64,000 nt of DNA from Inia geoffrensis (Eukaryota > Chordata > Mammalia > Artiodactyla > Iniidae): the NCBI GenBank assembly GCA_036417435.1, contig CM070910.1:73206784-73270783 (forward strand), given 5' to 3'. Numbering within the stretch: position 1 is the stretch's first letter; the number at the start of each line of letters is the position of its first letter. The position numbers and the translations under genes are program-made. The notes under the pieces were generated by a model. It was not told where the DNA came from. It did not search any database and saw only the letters and a program-made list of their open reading frames with translations. Positions 40,042-52,808 of the stretch are shown here, in pieces.

Positions 40042-41579
40042 AACACTAAATCGTTGCCGTGCCCTACCGTGCACCCTAATCCCTCCCATTGCCTAACCCT
40101 AACCCTAACCCCATCCCTAAGCCTGACACTCTTACGAGGCCCTACCCTAACCGATGCCCTAAACTTAACCAGTACACAAACACTAACTCATGCCCTCAAA
40201 CGTATGCTAACCATTAAGCGTTGTTGTACCCTATCCTGCACCCTAATCCCTCCCTATTCCCTAACACTAACACTAACCCAAACTCAGAACGTGACCCTTT
40301 TCCGAGGCCTTACCCTCACCGGTGCCCTTATCTTAACCAGTACAACAACACTAACTCGTACCCTCACAATTATGCGAACCCTTAAGCGTTGCCATACCCT
40401 AGCCTGTACCCTAATCCCTCTCCATTCCCTAACCATAACCCTAACCCGAATCCTAACCCTGACCCTCACCCGAAGCCTGACCCTCACCCGTGCCCTAATC
40501 CTAACCAGGACACCAACTATAACTCGTGCCCTCTCACTTACGCTAACCCTAAACCGCAGCTGTACCCTAACCTGTACCCTAATCCCTCTCCATTCCCTAA
40601 CCCTAACCCTAACCTGAAACCTAACCCTGACACTCACCCTAAACTTTACCCTCACCCGTGTACTAATTTTAACCAGTACATCAACACTAACCCATGCCCT
40701 TTTACGTAGGCTAACCATAAACCATTGCCGTACCCTAAACTGTACCCTAATCAATCAACATTCCCTAATTATAACCCTAACCCAAACCCTTAACGTGACC
40801 ATGTTCCGAGGCCTTACCCTCACCCGTGCCCTATTCGTGACCAGTACACTAAAACTAACTAGTGTCCTCACACGTACGCTAACCCTTAAGCATCATCGTA
40901 CCTTAAACTTTACCCTAATTCCTCCCCATTCCCTAAACCTAACCCTAACCCGAATCGTAAACCTGACCTTCACCCGAACCCTTACCCTCACCCGTGCCCT
41001 AATCTTAACCAGCACACCAACACTAATTCGTGGCCTCACACGTCCGCTAACCCTTAAGCGTTGTCGTACCCTAAACTGTACCCTAATATCTCCCAATTCC
41101 CTAACCCCAACCCTAATCTGAATCCTAACCCTGACCCTCACCTGAAGCCTTACCCTCACCCGTGCCCTAATCTTAACCTGGACACTAACACTAACTCTTG
41201 CCCTCACACGAACGGTAACCCTTAAGCACTGTCGTACCCTAAACTGTACCCTAATCACTCCACATTCCCTAACCCTAACCCTAACACGAATCGTAAAAAT
41301 GACCCTCACCCGAATCCTTAAACTCACCCGTGCCCTAATCTTAACCAGCACACCAACACTAATTCGTGCCCTCACACGTAGGTTAACCCTTAAGCGTTGT
41401 CGCACCCTAAACTGTACCCTAATCCCTCCCCATTCCCTAAGCCTAACCCTAAACCGAATCCTAACCCTGACCCTCACCCGAAGCCTTACCCTCACCCGTG
41501 CCCTAATCTTAACCATGACACCAAGACTAACTCGTGCCCTCACATGTACGCTAACCCTAAACCGCAGCTGTACCCTAAC

Positions 41580-41675
41580 CTGTACCCTAATCCCTCTCCA
41601 TTCCCTAACCCTAACCCTAACCCTAAACTGTACCCTAATCCCTCCCCATTCCCTAAGCCTAACCCTAACCTGAAA
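41580..41675 (+). repeat. 48-bp internal duplication in a D monomer
   Basis: Two 48-bp units, 41580-41627 and 41628-41675, each beginning CTGTACCCTAATCCCTC. The insertion is eight hexamers, so the register is kept. The second unit reads CCCCATTCCCTAAGCCTAAC like the preceding G/C monomer (41412 onward), not like D. It therefore looks templated from the neighbouring monomer rather than slipped in place. Confidence 0.9.
41603..41626 (+). repeat. Perfect (CCCTAA)4 run
   Basis: Four exact telomeric hexamers at the junction of the 48-bp duplication. Confidence 0.95.
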
Positions 41676-43112
41676 CCTAATCCTGACACTCACCCTAAAC
41701 TTTACCCTCACCCGTGTCCTAATTTTAACCAGTACATCAACACTAACCCATGCCCTTTTACGTAGGCTAACCCTAAACCATTGCCGTACCCTAAACTGTA
41801 CCCTAATCAATCCCCATTCCCTAAACATAACCCGAACCCAAACCCTTAACGTGACCCTCTTCCGAGGCCTTACCCTCACGCGTGCCCTAATCGTGACCAG
41901 TACACTAAAACTAACTAGTGACCTCACACGTACGCTAACCCTTAAGCATCTTCCTACCCTTAACTGTAACCTAATCCCTCTCCATTCCCTAACCCTAACC
42001 CTAAACCTAATCCTAACCCTGACCCTCACCCGAAGCCCTACCCTAACCCGTGCCCTAATCTTAACCAGGACACCAACACTAACTCATGCCCTCACACGTA
42101 CGCTAACCCTAAACCGCAGCTGTACCCTAACCTGTACCCTAATCCCTCTCCATTCCCTAACCCTAACCCTAACCTGAAACCTAACACTGACACTCACCCT
42201 AAACTTTACCCTCACCCGTGTCCTAATTTTTACCAGTACATCAACACTAATCCATGCCCTCTTACGTAGGCTAACCCTAAACCATTGTCGTACCCTAACC
42301 TGTACCCTAATCAATCCTGATTCCCTAACCATAACCCTAACCCAAACCCTTAACGTGACCCTCTTCCGAGGCCTTACCCTCACCCGTGCCATAATTGTAA
42401 CCAGTACACTAACACTAACTAGTGACCTCACACGTACGCTAACCCTTAAGCGTCATCGTACCCTAAACTGTACCCTAATCCCTCCCCTTTCCCTAACCCT
42501 AACCGTAACCCGAATCGTAAACCTGACCCTCACCCGAACCCTTACCCTCACCCGTGCCCTAATCTTAACCAGGACACTAACAATAACACTTGCCCTCACA
42601 CGAACGGTAACCCTTAAGCACTGTCGTACCCTAAACTGTACCCTCTTCCCTCCCCATTCCCTAACCCTAACCCTAACACGAATCCTAACCCTGACCCTCA
42701 CCCGAAGCCTTACCCTCACCCGTGCCCTAATCTTAACCAGGACACCAACACTAACTCGTGCCCTCACACGTACGCTAACCCTTAAGCGTTGTCATACCCT
42801 AAATTGTACACTAATCCCTCCCCATTCCGTAACCCTAACCCTAACCCGACTCCTAACCCTGAGCCTCACCCTAAGCCTTACCCTCACCCGTGACCTAATC
42901 TTAACCAATACACCATCACTAAACCGTGCCCTCACACGTACGCAAACCCTAAACCGCAGCCGTACCCTAACCTGTACCCTAATCCCTCTCCATTCCCTAA
43001 CCCGAACCCTAACCCGAACCCTAACCCTGACACTCACCCAAAGATTTACCCTCACCCGAGTCCTAATTTTAAACAGTCCATCAACACTAACCCATGCCCT
43101 CAAACGTAGGCT

Positions 43113-44790
43113 AACACTAAACCGTTGCCGTGCCCTACCGTGTTCCCTAATCCCTCCCATTGCCTAACCATAACCCTAACCCCATCCCTAAACCTGACAC
43201 TCTTCCGAGGCCCTACCCTAACCCATGCCCTAATCTTAACGAGTACACAAACACTAAGTCATGCCCTCAAACGTACGCTAACCCTTAAGCGTTGTCGTAC
43301 CCTATCCTGCACCCTAATCCCTCCCCATTCCCTAAACCTAACCATAACCCAAACCCTGAACGTGACCCTTTTCCGAGGCCACACCCTCACCGGTGCCCTT
43401 GTCTTAACCAGTACACCAACACTAACTCGTGCCCTCACAATTATGCAAACCCTTAAGCGTTGTCGTAACCTAGCCTGTACCCTAATCCCTCTCCATGCCC
43501 TAAACCTAACCCTAACCCGAATCCTAACCCTGACCCTCACCCGAAGCCTTACCCTCACTCGTGCCCTAATCTTAACCAGGACACCAACACTAACTCTTGC
43601 CCTCACATGTTCACTAACCCTAAACCTCAGCTGTACCCTAACCTGTACCCTAAACCCTCTCCATTCAATAACCCTAACCCTAACCTGAAACCTAACCCTG
43701 ACACTCACCCTAAACTTTACCCACACCCGTGTCCTAATTTTAACCAGTACATCAACATTAACCCATGCCCTCTTACGTAGGCTAATCCTAAACCATTGCC
43801 GTACCGTAACCTGTACCCTAATCAATCCCCATTCCTTAACCATAACCCTAACCCAAACCCTTAACGTGACCCTCTTCCGAGGCCTTACCCTCACCCGTGC
43901 CCTAATCGTAACCAGTACACTAACACTAACTAGTGACCTCACACGTACGCTAACCCTTAAGCGTCATCGGACCCTAAACTGTACCCTAATCCCTCCACAT
44001 TCCCTAAACCTAACCCTAACCCGAATCGTAAACCTGACCCTCACCCGAACCCTTACCCTCACCCGTGCACTAATCTTAACCAGCACACCAACACTAATTC
44101 ATGCCCTGACACGTACGCTAACCCTTAAGCGTTGTCGTACCCTAAACTGTACCCTAATCCCTCCCCATTCCCTAACCCTAACCGTAACCCGAATCCTAAC
44201 CCTGACCCTCACCTGAAGCCTTACCCTCACCCGTGCCCTAAACTTAACCAGGACACTAACACTAACTCTTGCCCTCACACGAACGGTAACCCTTAAGCAC
44301 TGTCGTATCCTAAACTGTACCCTAATCCCACCCCATTCCCTAACCCTCACCCTAACACGAATCCTAACCCTGACCCTCACCCGAAGCCTTACTCTCACCC
44401 GTGCCTAATCTTAACCAGGACACCAACACTAACTTGTGCCATCACACGTACGCTAAACCTTAAACGTTGTCATACAATAAATTTTACCATAATCCCTCCC
44501 CATTCCCTAACCCTAACCCTAACCCGAATCCTAACCCTGAGCCTCACCCTAAGCCTTACCCTCAACCGTGACCTAATCTTAACCAATACACCATCACTAA
44601 ATCGTGCCCTCACACGTACCCTAACCCTAAACCGCAGCCATACCCTAACATGTACCCTAATCCCTCTCCATTCCCTAACCCTAACCCTAACCCGAACCCT
44701 AACCCTGACACTCACCCGAATATTTACCCTCACCCGTGTCCTAATTTTAAACAGTCCATCAAAAGTAACACATGCCCTCCAACTTAGGCT
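43113..44790 (+). repeat. HOR block 21: complete canonical ten-mer A-J (1,678 bp)
   Basis: This is the reference copy of the higher-order repeat, with no hybrid monomers. Heads: A 43113 (167 bp), B 43280, C 43448, D 43616, E 43784, F 43952, G 44120, H 44288 (167 bp, one base lost in GTGCCTAATC), I 44455, J 44623; the rest are 168 bp. The next A follows at 44791. All diagnostic motifs are present in order. Confidence 0.93.
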
Positions 44791-46801
44791 AAAACTAAAC
44801 CGTTGCCGTGCCCTACCCTGTTCCCTAATCCCTCCCATTGCCTAACCCTAACCCTAACCCCATCCCTAAACCTGACACTCATCTGAGGCCTTAGCCTAAC
44901 CCATGCCCTAACCTTAACCAGTACACAAACACTAACTCGTGCCCTCAAACGTACGCTAACCCTTAAGCGTTGTCGTACCCTATCCTGTACCCTAATTCCT
45001 CCCCATTCCCTAACACTAACCCTAACCCAAAACCTGAGCGTGACCCTTTACCGAGGCCTTACCCTCACCGGTGCCCTTGTCTTAACCAGTACACCAACAC
45101 TAACTCGTGCCCTCACAGTTATGCGAACAGTTAAGCGTTGTCGTACCCTAGCCTAAACCCTAATCCCTCTCCATTCCCGAACCCTAGCCCTAACCTGAAA
45201 CCTAACCCTGACACTCACCCTAAACTTTACCCTCACACGTGTCTTAATTTTAACCAGTACATCAACACTAACCCATGCCCTCTTACGTAGGCTAACCCTA
45301 AACCATTGCCGTACCCTAACCTGTACCCTAATCAATCCCCATTCCGTAACCATAACCCTAACCCAAACCCTTAACGTGACCTTCGTCTGAGGCCTTACCC
45401 TCAGCCGTGCCCTAATCGTAACCAGTACACTAACACTATCTACTGACCTCAAACGTACGCTAACCCTTAAGCGTCAACGTACCCTAAACCGTACCCTAAT
45501 CCCTCCCCATTCCCTAACACTAGCCCTAACCCGAATCCTAACCCTGACCCACAGCTGAAGCCTAACCCTCACCCGTGCCCTAATCTTAACCAGGACACTA
45601 ACACTAACACTTGCCCTCACACGAACGGTAACCCTTAAGCACTGTCGTGCCCTAAACTGTACCCTAATCCCTCCCCATTCCCTAACAATAACCCTAAACC
45701 AAACCCTTAACGTGACCTTCGTCTGAGGCCTTACCCTCACCCGTGCCCTAATCGTAACCAGTACACTAACACTAACTAGTGATCTCACACGTACGCTAAA
45801 CCTTAAGCGTCTTCGTACCCTAAACTGTACCCTAATACCTCCCCATTCTCTAATCCTAACCCTAACCCGAATCGTAAACCTGACCCTCACCCGAACCCTT
45901 ACCCTCACCCGTGCCCTAAACTTAACCAGCACACCAACACTAATTCATGCCCTCACACGTACGCTAACCCTTAAATGTTGTCGTATCCTAAACTTTACAC
46001 TAATCCCTCCCCATTCCCTAATCCTAACCCTAACCCGAATCCTAACCCTGATCATCAACTGAAGCCGTACCCTCACCTGTGCCCTAAACGTAACCAGGAC
46101 ACTAACACTAACTCTTGCCCTCACACGAACGGTAACCCTTAAGCACTGTTGTACCCTAAACTGTACCCTAATCCCTCCCCATTCCCTAACACCCTAACAC
46201 GAATCATAACCCTGACCGTCACCCGAAGCCTTACCCTCACCCGTGCCCTAATCTTAACCAGGACACTAACACTAACTCTTGCCCTCACACGAACGGTAAC
46301 CCTTAAGCACTGTCGTACCCTAAACTGTACCCTAATCCCTCTAAATTCCCTAACACTAACCCTAACACGAATCCTAACCCTGACCCTCACCCTAAGCCTT
46401 ACCCTCACCCGTGTCCTAATCTTAACCAGTACACCAACACTAACTCGTGCCCACACACGTATGCTAACCCTTAGGCGTTTTCACACCATAAATTGTACCC
46501 TAATCTCTCCCCATTCCCTAAACCTAACCCTAACACGAATCCTAACCCTGAGCCTCACCCTAAGCCTTACCCTCACCCGTGACCTAATCTTAACCAATAC
46601 ACCATCACTAAACCGTGCCCTCACATGTACGCTCAACCTAAACCGCAGCCGTACACTAACCTGTACCCTAATCCCTCTCCATTCCCTAACCCGAACACTA
46701 ACCCGAACCCTAACCCGGACACTCACCCAAAGATTTACCCTCACCCGTGTCCTAATTTTAAAGAGTCCATCAACACTAACCCATGCCCTCCAACGTAGGC
46801 T
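44791..46801 (+). repeat. HOR block 22, 12 monomers (2,011 bp)
   Basis: Monomer heads: A 44791, B 44958, C/D 45126, E 45294, F/G 45462, H/E 45630, F 45798, G 45966, H/G 46134, H 46298, I 46466, J 46634. The E at 45294 and the E-type tail at 45630 share CTTCGTCTGAGGCC, so the H/E hybrid took its tail from a neighbouring E. Confidence 0.8.
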
Positions 46802-48143
46802 AACACTAAACCGTTGCCGTGCACTACCGTGTACCCTAATCCCTCCCATTGCCTAACTCTAACCCTAACCACATCCCTAAACCTGACCCTCTTCCGAGGC
46901 CCTACCCTAACCCATGCCCTAATCTTAACCAGTACACAAACACTAACTCGTGCCCTCAAACTTACGCTAAACCTTAAGCGTTGTCGTACCCTATCCTGTA
47001 CCCTAATCCCTCCCCATTCCCTAACCCTAACACTAACCCAAACCCTGAACGTGACCCTTTTCCGAGGCCTTACCCTCACCGGTGCCCTTGTCTTAACCAG
47101 TACACCAACACTAACTCGTGCCCTCACAATTATGCGAACCCTTAAGCATTGTCGTACCCTAGCCTGTACCCTAATCCCTCTCCATTCCCGAACCCTAACC
47201 CTAACCCGAATCCTAACCCTGACCCTCACCCAAAGCCTTTCCCTCACCCGTGCCCTAATCTTAACCAGGACACCAACACTAACTCGTGCCCTCACACGTA
47301 CACTAACACTAAACCGCAGCTGTACCCTAACCTGTGCCCTAATCCCTCTCCATTTCCTAACCCAGCCCTAACCTGAACCCTAATCCTGACACTCACCCTA
47401 AACTTTACCCTCACCCGTGTCCTAATTTTAACCAGTACATCAACACTAACCCATGCCCTCTTACGTAGGTTAACACTAAACCATTGCCGTGCCCTAACCT
47501 GTACCTTAATCAATCCCCATTCCCTAACCTTAACCCAAACCCAAACCCTTAACGTGACCCTCTTCCGAGGCCTTACCCTCACCCGTGCCCTAATCATAAC
47601 CAGTACACTAAAACTAACTAGTGACCTTACACGTACGCTAACCCTTAAGCGTCATCGTACCCTAAACAGTACCCTAATCCCTCCCCATTCCCTAACCCTA
47701 ACCCTAACAGGAATCCTAACCCTGACCCTCACCCGAAGCCTTACCCTCACCCGTGTCTTAATCTTAACCAGGACACCAACACTAACTGGTGCCGTCACAC
47801 GTACGCTAATCCTTAAGCGTTGTCATACCCTAAATTGTAACCTAATCCCTCCCCATTCCCTAACCATAACCCTAACCCGAATCCTAACCCTGAGCCTCAC
47901 CCTAAGCCTTACCCTCACCCGTGACATAATCTTAAACAATACACCATCACTACACCATGCCCTCACACATACGCTAACCTTAAACCGCAGCTGTACCCTA
48001 ACCTGTACCCTAATCCCTCTCCATTCCCTAACCCTAACCCTAACCCGAACCCTAACCCTGACACTCACCCAAGGATTTACCCTCACCCGTGTCCTAATTT
48101 TAAACAGTCCATCAACACTAACCCATGCCCTACAACGTAGGCT
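46802..48143 (+). repeat. HOR block 23, 8 monomers (1,342 bp)
   Basis: Monomer heads: A 46802, B 46969, C 47137, D 47305, E 47472, F/H 47640, I 47808, J 47976. The F/H fusion accounts for the two missing monomers. Confidence 0.85.
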
Positions 48144-48982
48144 AACACTAAACCGTTGCCGTGCCCTACCCTGTTCCCTAATCCCTCCCTTTGCCTAACC
48201 CTAACCCTAACCCCATCCCTAAACCTAACCCTCTTCTGAGGCCCTACCCTAACCCATGCTCTAATCTTAACCAGTACACAAACACTAACTCGTGCCCTCA
48301 AACGTACGCTAACCCTTAAGCGTTGTCGTACCCTATCCTGCACCCTAATCCCTCCCCATTCCCTAACCCTAACCTTAACCCAAACCCTGAACGTGACCCT
48401 TTTCCGAGGCCTTACCCTCACTGGTGCCCTTGTCTTTACCAGTACACAAACACTAACTCGTGCCCTCACAATTATGCGAACCCTTAAGCGTTGTCGTACC
48501 CTAGCCTGTACCCTAATCCCTCTCCATTCCCTAACCCTAACCCTAACCCGAATCCTAACTCTGACCCTCACTCGAAGCCTTACCCTCACCCGTGCCTTAA
48601 TCTTAACCAGGACACAAACACTAACTCGTGCCCTCACACATACGCTAACCCTTAAGCATTGTCATACCTTAAATTGTACACTAATCCCTCCCTATTCCCT
48701 AACACTAACCCTAACCAGACTCCTAACCCTGAGCCTCACCCTAAGCCTTACCATCACCCGTGACCTAATCTTAACCAACACACCATCACTAAACCGTGGC
48801 CTCACACATACACTAAACTAAAACCGCAGCCGTACCCTAACCTGTACCCTAATCCCTCTCCATTCCCTAACCCTAAACCTAACCCAAACCCTAACCCTGA
48901 CACTCACCCAAAGATTTACCCTCACCTGTGTCCTAATTTTAAGCAGTCCATCAACACTAACCCATGCCCTCCAACGTAGGCT
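48144..48982 (+). repeat. HOR block 24, 5 monomers (839 bp)
   Basis: Monomer heads: A 48144, B 48311, C 48479, I 48647, J 48815. D to H are absent. C and I share related tails and heads, so the join leaves no visible scar. Confidence 0.86.
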
Positions 48983-51303
48983 AACACTAAACCGTTGCCG
49001 TGCCCTACCCTGTTCCCTAACCCCTCCCATTGCCTAACCCTAACCCTAACCCCATCCCTAAACCTGACACTCTTCCGAGGCCCTACCCGAACCCATGCCC
49101 TAATCTTAACCAGTACATAAACACTAAATTGTGCCCTCAAACGTACGCTAACCCTTAAGCATTGTCGTACCCTATCGTGCACCCTAATCCCTCCCCATTC
49201 CCTAACCCTAACCCTAACCCTAATCCTGACCCTCACCTGAAGCCTTACCCTCACCCGTGCCCTAATCTTAACCAGGACACCAACACTAACTCGTGCCCTC
49301 ACACGTACACTAACCGTAAACCGCCGCTGTACCCTAACCTGTACCCTAATCCTTGTACATTCCCTAACCCTAACCTTAACCTGAAACCTTACCCTGACAC
49401 TCACCCTAAACTTTACCCTCACCCGTGTCCTAATTTTAACCAGTACATCAACACTAACCCATGCCCTCTTATGCAGGCCAACCCTAAACCATTGCCGTAC
49501 ACTAACCTGTACCCTAATCAATCCCCGTTCCCTAACAATAACCCTAACCCAAACCCTTAACCTGACCCTCTTCCGAGGCCTTACCCTCACCCGTGTCCTA
49601 ATCGTAACAGGTACACTAACACTAAATAGTGACCTCACACGTACGCTAACCCTTAAGCATCATCATACCCTAAACTGTACCCTAATCCCTCCCCATTCCC
49701 TAACCCTAACCCTAACCCGAATTGTAAACCTGATCCTCACCCGAACCCTTACCCTCACCCGTGCCCTAATCTTAACCAGCACACTAACACTAATTCGTGT
49801 CCTCACACGTACGCTATCCCTTAAGCACTGTGGTACCATAAAGTGTACCCTAATCCCTCCCCATTCCCTAACCCTAACCCTAACCCGAATCCTAACCCTG
49901 ACCCTCACCTGAAACCTTACCCTCACCCGTGACCTAATCTTAACCAGGAAACTAACACTAACTCTTGCCCTCACACGAACGGCAACCCTTAAGCACTGTC
50001 GTACCCTAAACTGTACCCTAATCCCTCCCCATTCCCTAACCCTTACCCTAACACGAATCCTAACCCTGACCCTCACCCGAAGCCTTACCCTCACTGGTGC
50101 CCTTGTCTTAACCAGTACACAAACACTAACTCGTGCCCTCACAATCATACGAACCCTTAAGCGTTGTCGTACCCTAGCCTGTACCCTAATCCCTCCCCAT
50201 TCCCTAACCCTAACCCTAACACGAATCCTAACCCTGACCCTCTTCCGAGGCCTTACCCACACCCGTGCCCTAATCGTAACCAGTACACTAAAACTAACTA
50301 GTGACCTCACACGTACGCTAAGCCTTAAGCGTCTTCGTACCCTAAACTGTACCCTAATCCCTCCCCACTCCCTAACCCTAACCCTAACCCGAATCGTAAA
50401 CCTGACCCTCACCCGAACCCTTACCCTCACCCGTGCCCTAATCTTAACCAGCACACAAACACTAAATCGTGGCCTCACACGTCCGCTAACCCTTAAGCGT
50501 TGTCGTACCCTAAACTGTACCCTAATCTCTCCCCATTCCCTAACCCTAACCCTAACTCGAATTCTAACCCTGACCCTCACCTGAAGCCTTACCCTCACCC
50601 GTGACCTAATCTTAACCAGGACACTAACACTAACTCTTGCCCTCACACGAACGGTAACCCTTAAGCACTGTCGTACCCTAAACTGTACCCTAATCCCTCC
50701 CCATTCCCTAACCCTAACCCGAATAGTAAACCTGACCCTCACCCGAACCCTTACCCACTCCCGTGCCCTAATCTTAACCAGCACACCAACACTAATTCGT
50801 GCCCTAACATGTACGCTAACCCTTAAGCGTTGTCGTACCCTAAACTGTACCCTAATCCCTCCCCATTCCCTAACCCTAACCCTAACACGAATCCTAACCC
50901 TGATCCTCACCCATGCCCTAATCTTAACCAGGACACCAATACTAACTCATGCCCTCACACGTACGCTAACCCTTAAGCGTTGTCGTACCCTATCCTGTAC
51001 ACTAATCCCTCCCCATTCCCTAACCCTAACCCTAACACGAATCCTAACCCTGAGCCTCACCCTAAGCCTTACCCTCACCCGTGACCTAATCTTAAACAAT
51101 ACACCATCACTAAACCATGCCCTCACATGTACGCTAACCCTAAACCGCAGCCATACCCTAACCTGTACCCTAATCCCTCTCCATTCCCTAACCCTAACCC
51201 TAACCCGAACCCTAACATTGACACTCACCCGAAGATTTACCCTCACCCGTGTCCTAATTTTAAACAGTCTATGAACACTAACTGATGCCCTCCAACGTAG
51301 GCT
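48983..51303 (+). repeat. HOR block 25, 14 monomers (2,321 bp), hybrid-rich
   Basis: Monomer heads: A 48983, B/C 49150 (162 bp), D 49312, E 49480, F 49648, H/G 49816, H/B 49984, C/E 50152, F 50320, G 50488, H/F 50656 (162 bp), G/H 50818 (150 bp), B/I 50968, J 51136. Seven of 14 are hybrids. A perfect (CCCTAA)4 run lies at 49200-49223. Confidence 0.76.
49200..49223 (+). repeat. Perfect (CCCTAA)4 run
   Basis: Four exact telomeric hexamers followed by TCCTGA, in the B/C hybrid monomer. Confidence 0.95.
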
Positions 51304-52808
51304 AACACTAAACCGTTGCCGTGCCCTACCCTGTTCCCTAATCCCTTCCATTGCCTAACCCTAATCCTAACCCCATCCCTAAACCTGACCCTCTTCCGAG
51401 GCCCTACCCTAACCCATGCCCTAATCTTAACCAGTAAACAAACACTAACTCGTGCCCTCAAACGTACACTAACCCTTAAGCGTTGTCGTACCCTATCCTG
51501 TACACTAATCCCTCCCCATTCCCTAACCCTAACCCAAACCCTGAACGTGACCCTTTTCCGAGGCCTTACCCTCACCGGTGCCCTTGTCTTAACCAGTACA
51601 CCAACACCAACTCGTGCCCTCACAATTATGCGAAGCCTTAAGCGTTGTCGTACCCTAGGGTGTACCCTAATCCCTCTCCATTCCCTAACAATAACCCTAA
51701 CCCGAATCCTAACCCTGACACACACCCTAAACTTTACCCTCACCCGTGTCCTAATTTTAACCAGTACATCAACACTAACCCATGCCCTTTAACGTAGGCT
51801 AACCCTAAACCATTGCCGTACCCTAAACTGTACCCTAATCAATCCCCATTCCCTAACCATAACCCTAACCCAAACCCTTAATGTGACCCTCTTCCGAGGC
51901 CTTACCCTCACCCGTGCCCTAATTGTAACCAGTACACTAACACTAACTAGTGACCTCACACGTACGCTAACCCTTAAGTGTCATCGTACCTTAAACTGTA
52001 CCTTAATCCCTCCCCTTTCCCTAACCCTAACCCTAACCCGAATCGTAAACCTAACCCTCACCCGAAACCTTACCCTCACCCGTGCCCTAATCTTAACCAG
52101 GACACTAACACTAACTCTTGCCCTCACACGAACGGTAACCCTTAAGCACTGTCGTACCCTAAACTGTACCCTAATCCCTCCCCATTCCCTAACCCTAACC
52201 CTAAACCGAATCGTAAACCTAACCCTCACACGAATCCTTAAACTCACCCGTGCCCTAATCTTAACCAGCACACCAACACTAATTCGTGCCCTCACATGTA
52301 CGTTAACCATTAAACGTTGTAGTACCCTAAACTGTACCCTAATCCCTCCCCATTCCCTAACCCTAACCCTAACACGAATCCTAACCCTGACCCTCACCTG
52401 AAGCCTTACCCTCAACCGTGCCCTAATCTTAACCAGGACACCAATACTAACTCGTGCCCTCACACGTACGCTAACCCTTAAGCGTTGTCATATCCTAAAT
52501 TGTACCCTAAGCCCTCCCCATTCCCTAACCCTAACCCTAACAGGAATCCTAACCCTCAGCCTCACCCTAAGCCTTACCCTCACCCGTGACCTAATCTTAA
52601 CCAATACACCATCACTAAACCGTGCCCCCACATGTACGCTAACCCTAAACTGCAGCCGTACCCTAACCTGTACCCTAATCCCTCTCCATTCCCTAACCCT
52701 AACCCTAACCCGAACCCTAACCCTGACACTCACCCGAAGATTTACCCTCACCCGGGTCCTAATTTTAAACAGTCCATGAACACTAACTGATGCCCTCCAA
52801 CGTAGGAT
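51304..52808 (+). repeat. HOR block 26, 9 monomers (1,505 bp)
   Basis: Monomer heads: A 51304, B 51471 (162 bp), C/D 51633, E 51801, F/G 51969, H/F 52137, G/H 52305, I 52473, J 52641. The preceding J and this J share the private tail CAGTC(T/C)ATGAACACTAACTGATG, tying the blocks together. Confidence 0.82.

Larger units (their letters stand above)
24984..40880 (+). repeat. Zone of variant E subfamily (E2)
   Basis: E monomers at 24984, 25824, 28324, 30339, 32341, 36695 and 40713 share AATCAATCAACATTCC, ATAACC preceded by TAATT or TAATA, and TAGTGTCC in place of the usual AATCAATCCCCATTCC, CTAACCATAACC and TAGTGACC. They are interspersed with ordinary E monomers and were not seen outside this interval. 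This suggests local homogenisation or spread within about 16 kb. Confidence 0.82.
38375..41936 (+). repeat. 4,018-bp super-repeat, copy 2
   Basis: It repeats 34357-37870 monomer for monomer, except that E at 39046 is two hexamers shorter, J at 39874 two hexamers longer and D at 41553 carries a 48-bp insertion. From 41937 the copies part: F/C-D-E-F/G here against F-I-J in copy 1. Confidence 0.82.
40042..43112 (+). repeat. HOR block 20, 18 monomers (3,071 bp)
   Basis: Monomer heads: A 40042, B 40209, C 40377, D 40545, E 40713, F 40881, G 41049, H/F 41217, G/C 41385, D 41553 (216 bp), E 41769, F/C 41937, D 42105, E 42273, F/G 42441, H 42609, I 42777, J 42945. Confidence 0.85.

Noticed and set aside
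49663..50910. 415-codon minus-strand open frame (VR-rich) as an arginine-rich protein gene
   Set aside because: It is the reverse-strand reading of the same repeats. It spans seven or more satellite monomers and ends by chance at variant hexamers.
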